Shown here in pieces: positions 4,832 to 5,037 of a DNA stretch of 5,037 nt. Position 1 is the stretch's first letter, and the number at the start of each line of letters is the position of its first letter. Both the position numbers and the translations under genes were made by a program. Below the pieces are notes generated by a model. That model was not told where the DNA came from. It was given only the letters and a program-made list of their open reading frames with translations, and searched no databases. The DNA is taken from assembly GCA_021836665.1 (NCBI GenBank), contig JAKBHQ010000300.1, forward strand, positions 1 through 5,037. Direction: 5' to 3'. This DNA is from Thermoplasmata archaeon (GTDB taxonomy: Bacteria > Actinomycetota > Acidimicrobiia > Acidimicrobiales > Acidimicrobiaceae).

Positions 4832-5037
4832 TCAAACAGGCCCTGGTTGAAAACTCTTCTATTTCGAAGGGAGAAAATGACAGCTATTGTGGCGGCGAGA
4901 ATTGTGGCGGTGATTGTGGTTGGAGAGTTCGAAAGTCGAGCTAAGTATCCCTCCAATATCTCATGCAGACTTCTTTGGGAGTGACTTAGACCCGTGCCCA
5001 GCTTTTTAGCACCTATATGGCGCACATGAAAAGAACA
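4786..5037 (-). CDS. Possible small membrane protein, 5' end possibly outside window, unknown
   Basis: The minus-strand frame is open from the right edge to TGA at 4786. A GTG at 5025 would give 79 residues, but the frame continues beyond the window, so this may be the 3' end of a longer gene. About 34 polar residues (LSHSQRSLHEILEGYLARL at 13-31) precede one hydrophobic segment (TITATILAATIAVIFSL, about 37-53), and a basic tail follows (RNRRVF). This fits a single-pass membrane protein with a cytoplasmic C-terminus. No family is recognised. Confidence 0.3.
   Translation of the reverse strand, partial: CSFHVRHIGAKKLGTGLSHSQRSLHEILEGYLARLSNSPTTITATILAATIAVIFSLRNRRVFNQGLFDKLPKLEQRWRNSSL

Larger units (their letters stand above)
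4175..5037. other. 863-base stretch upstream of purK without a recognised gene
   Basis: No recognisable protein family, tRNA or other known RNA is visible. The stretch contains short open frames on the minus strand (listed separately at low confidence), two 18-base direct repeats at 4356-4391, several small inverted repeats between 4563 and 4731, and a GTGG-rich patch at 4886-4923. The purK promoter must lie in its left part or further upstream, but I found no convincing -35/-10 pair. It may be regulatory, decayed coding sequence, or a set of small lineage-specific genes. Confidence 0.6.

Overview
The window most likely comes from an actinobacterium, and I would guess the class Acidimicrobiia. 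The evidence is: (i) a sigma-70 family sigma factor followed by a single-pass membrane protein with a Thr/Pro stalk and the motif ATGSLP...VGVSVP, which I recall from similar actinobacterial proteins; (ii) PurK with the actinobacterial-style TFDHE loop and PurE translated from an overlapping purK-purE pair; (iii) moderate GC (about half), Shine-Dalgarno sites and frequent TTG starts. The taxonomic call is inference; no rRNA or other decisive marker is present.

Layout, left to right. Positions 3-608 (+) hold the 3' part of an ECF-like sigma factor gene whose start lies upstream of the window. Nineteen bases later, 628-1416 (+) encodes a 262-residue protein: a short cytoplasmic N-terminal domain, one membrane segment, seven PTTT(V/A)A hexapeptides and a Ser/Thr/Gly-rich tail. 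The pair looks like a sigma factor with a membrane-bound partner, possibly an anti-sigma factor. A second, strong ribosome site inside this gene precedes Met75, which would start a form with a signal-peptide-like N-terminus. A good intrinsic terminator (1455-1492) closes the unit.

Positions 1493-1675 are non-coding and contain a long imperfect hairpin, an alternative hairpin sharing its 3' edge, and a possible promoter. Positions 1676-2437 (+) encode a complete classical short-chain dehydrogenase/reductase. It converges on purE, with 35 bases between the two stop codons.

Positions 4174-2478 on the minus strand are the purine biosynthesis pair purK then purE, which together convert AIR to CAIR through N5-CAIR. 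purK starts at TTG with a good ribosome site, and purE starts inside the end of purK (8-base overlap), so the two are probably translationally coupled.

Positions 4175-5037, upstream of purK, contain no recognisable gene. On the minus strand one frame (4834-4214, the same frame as purK) is unusually poor in stops and reads as three protein-like segments split by two TAA codons, including a charged helical segment. A further minus-strand open frame with one membrane segment runs in from the right edge (5037-4786). This could be decayed coding sequence or a series of small genes. It is the least explained part of the window.
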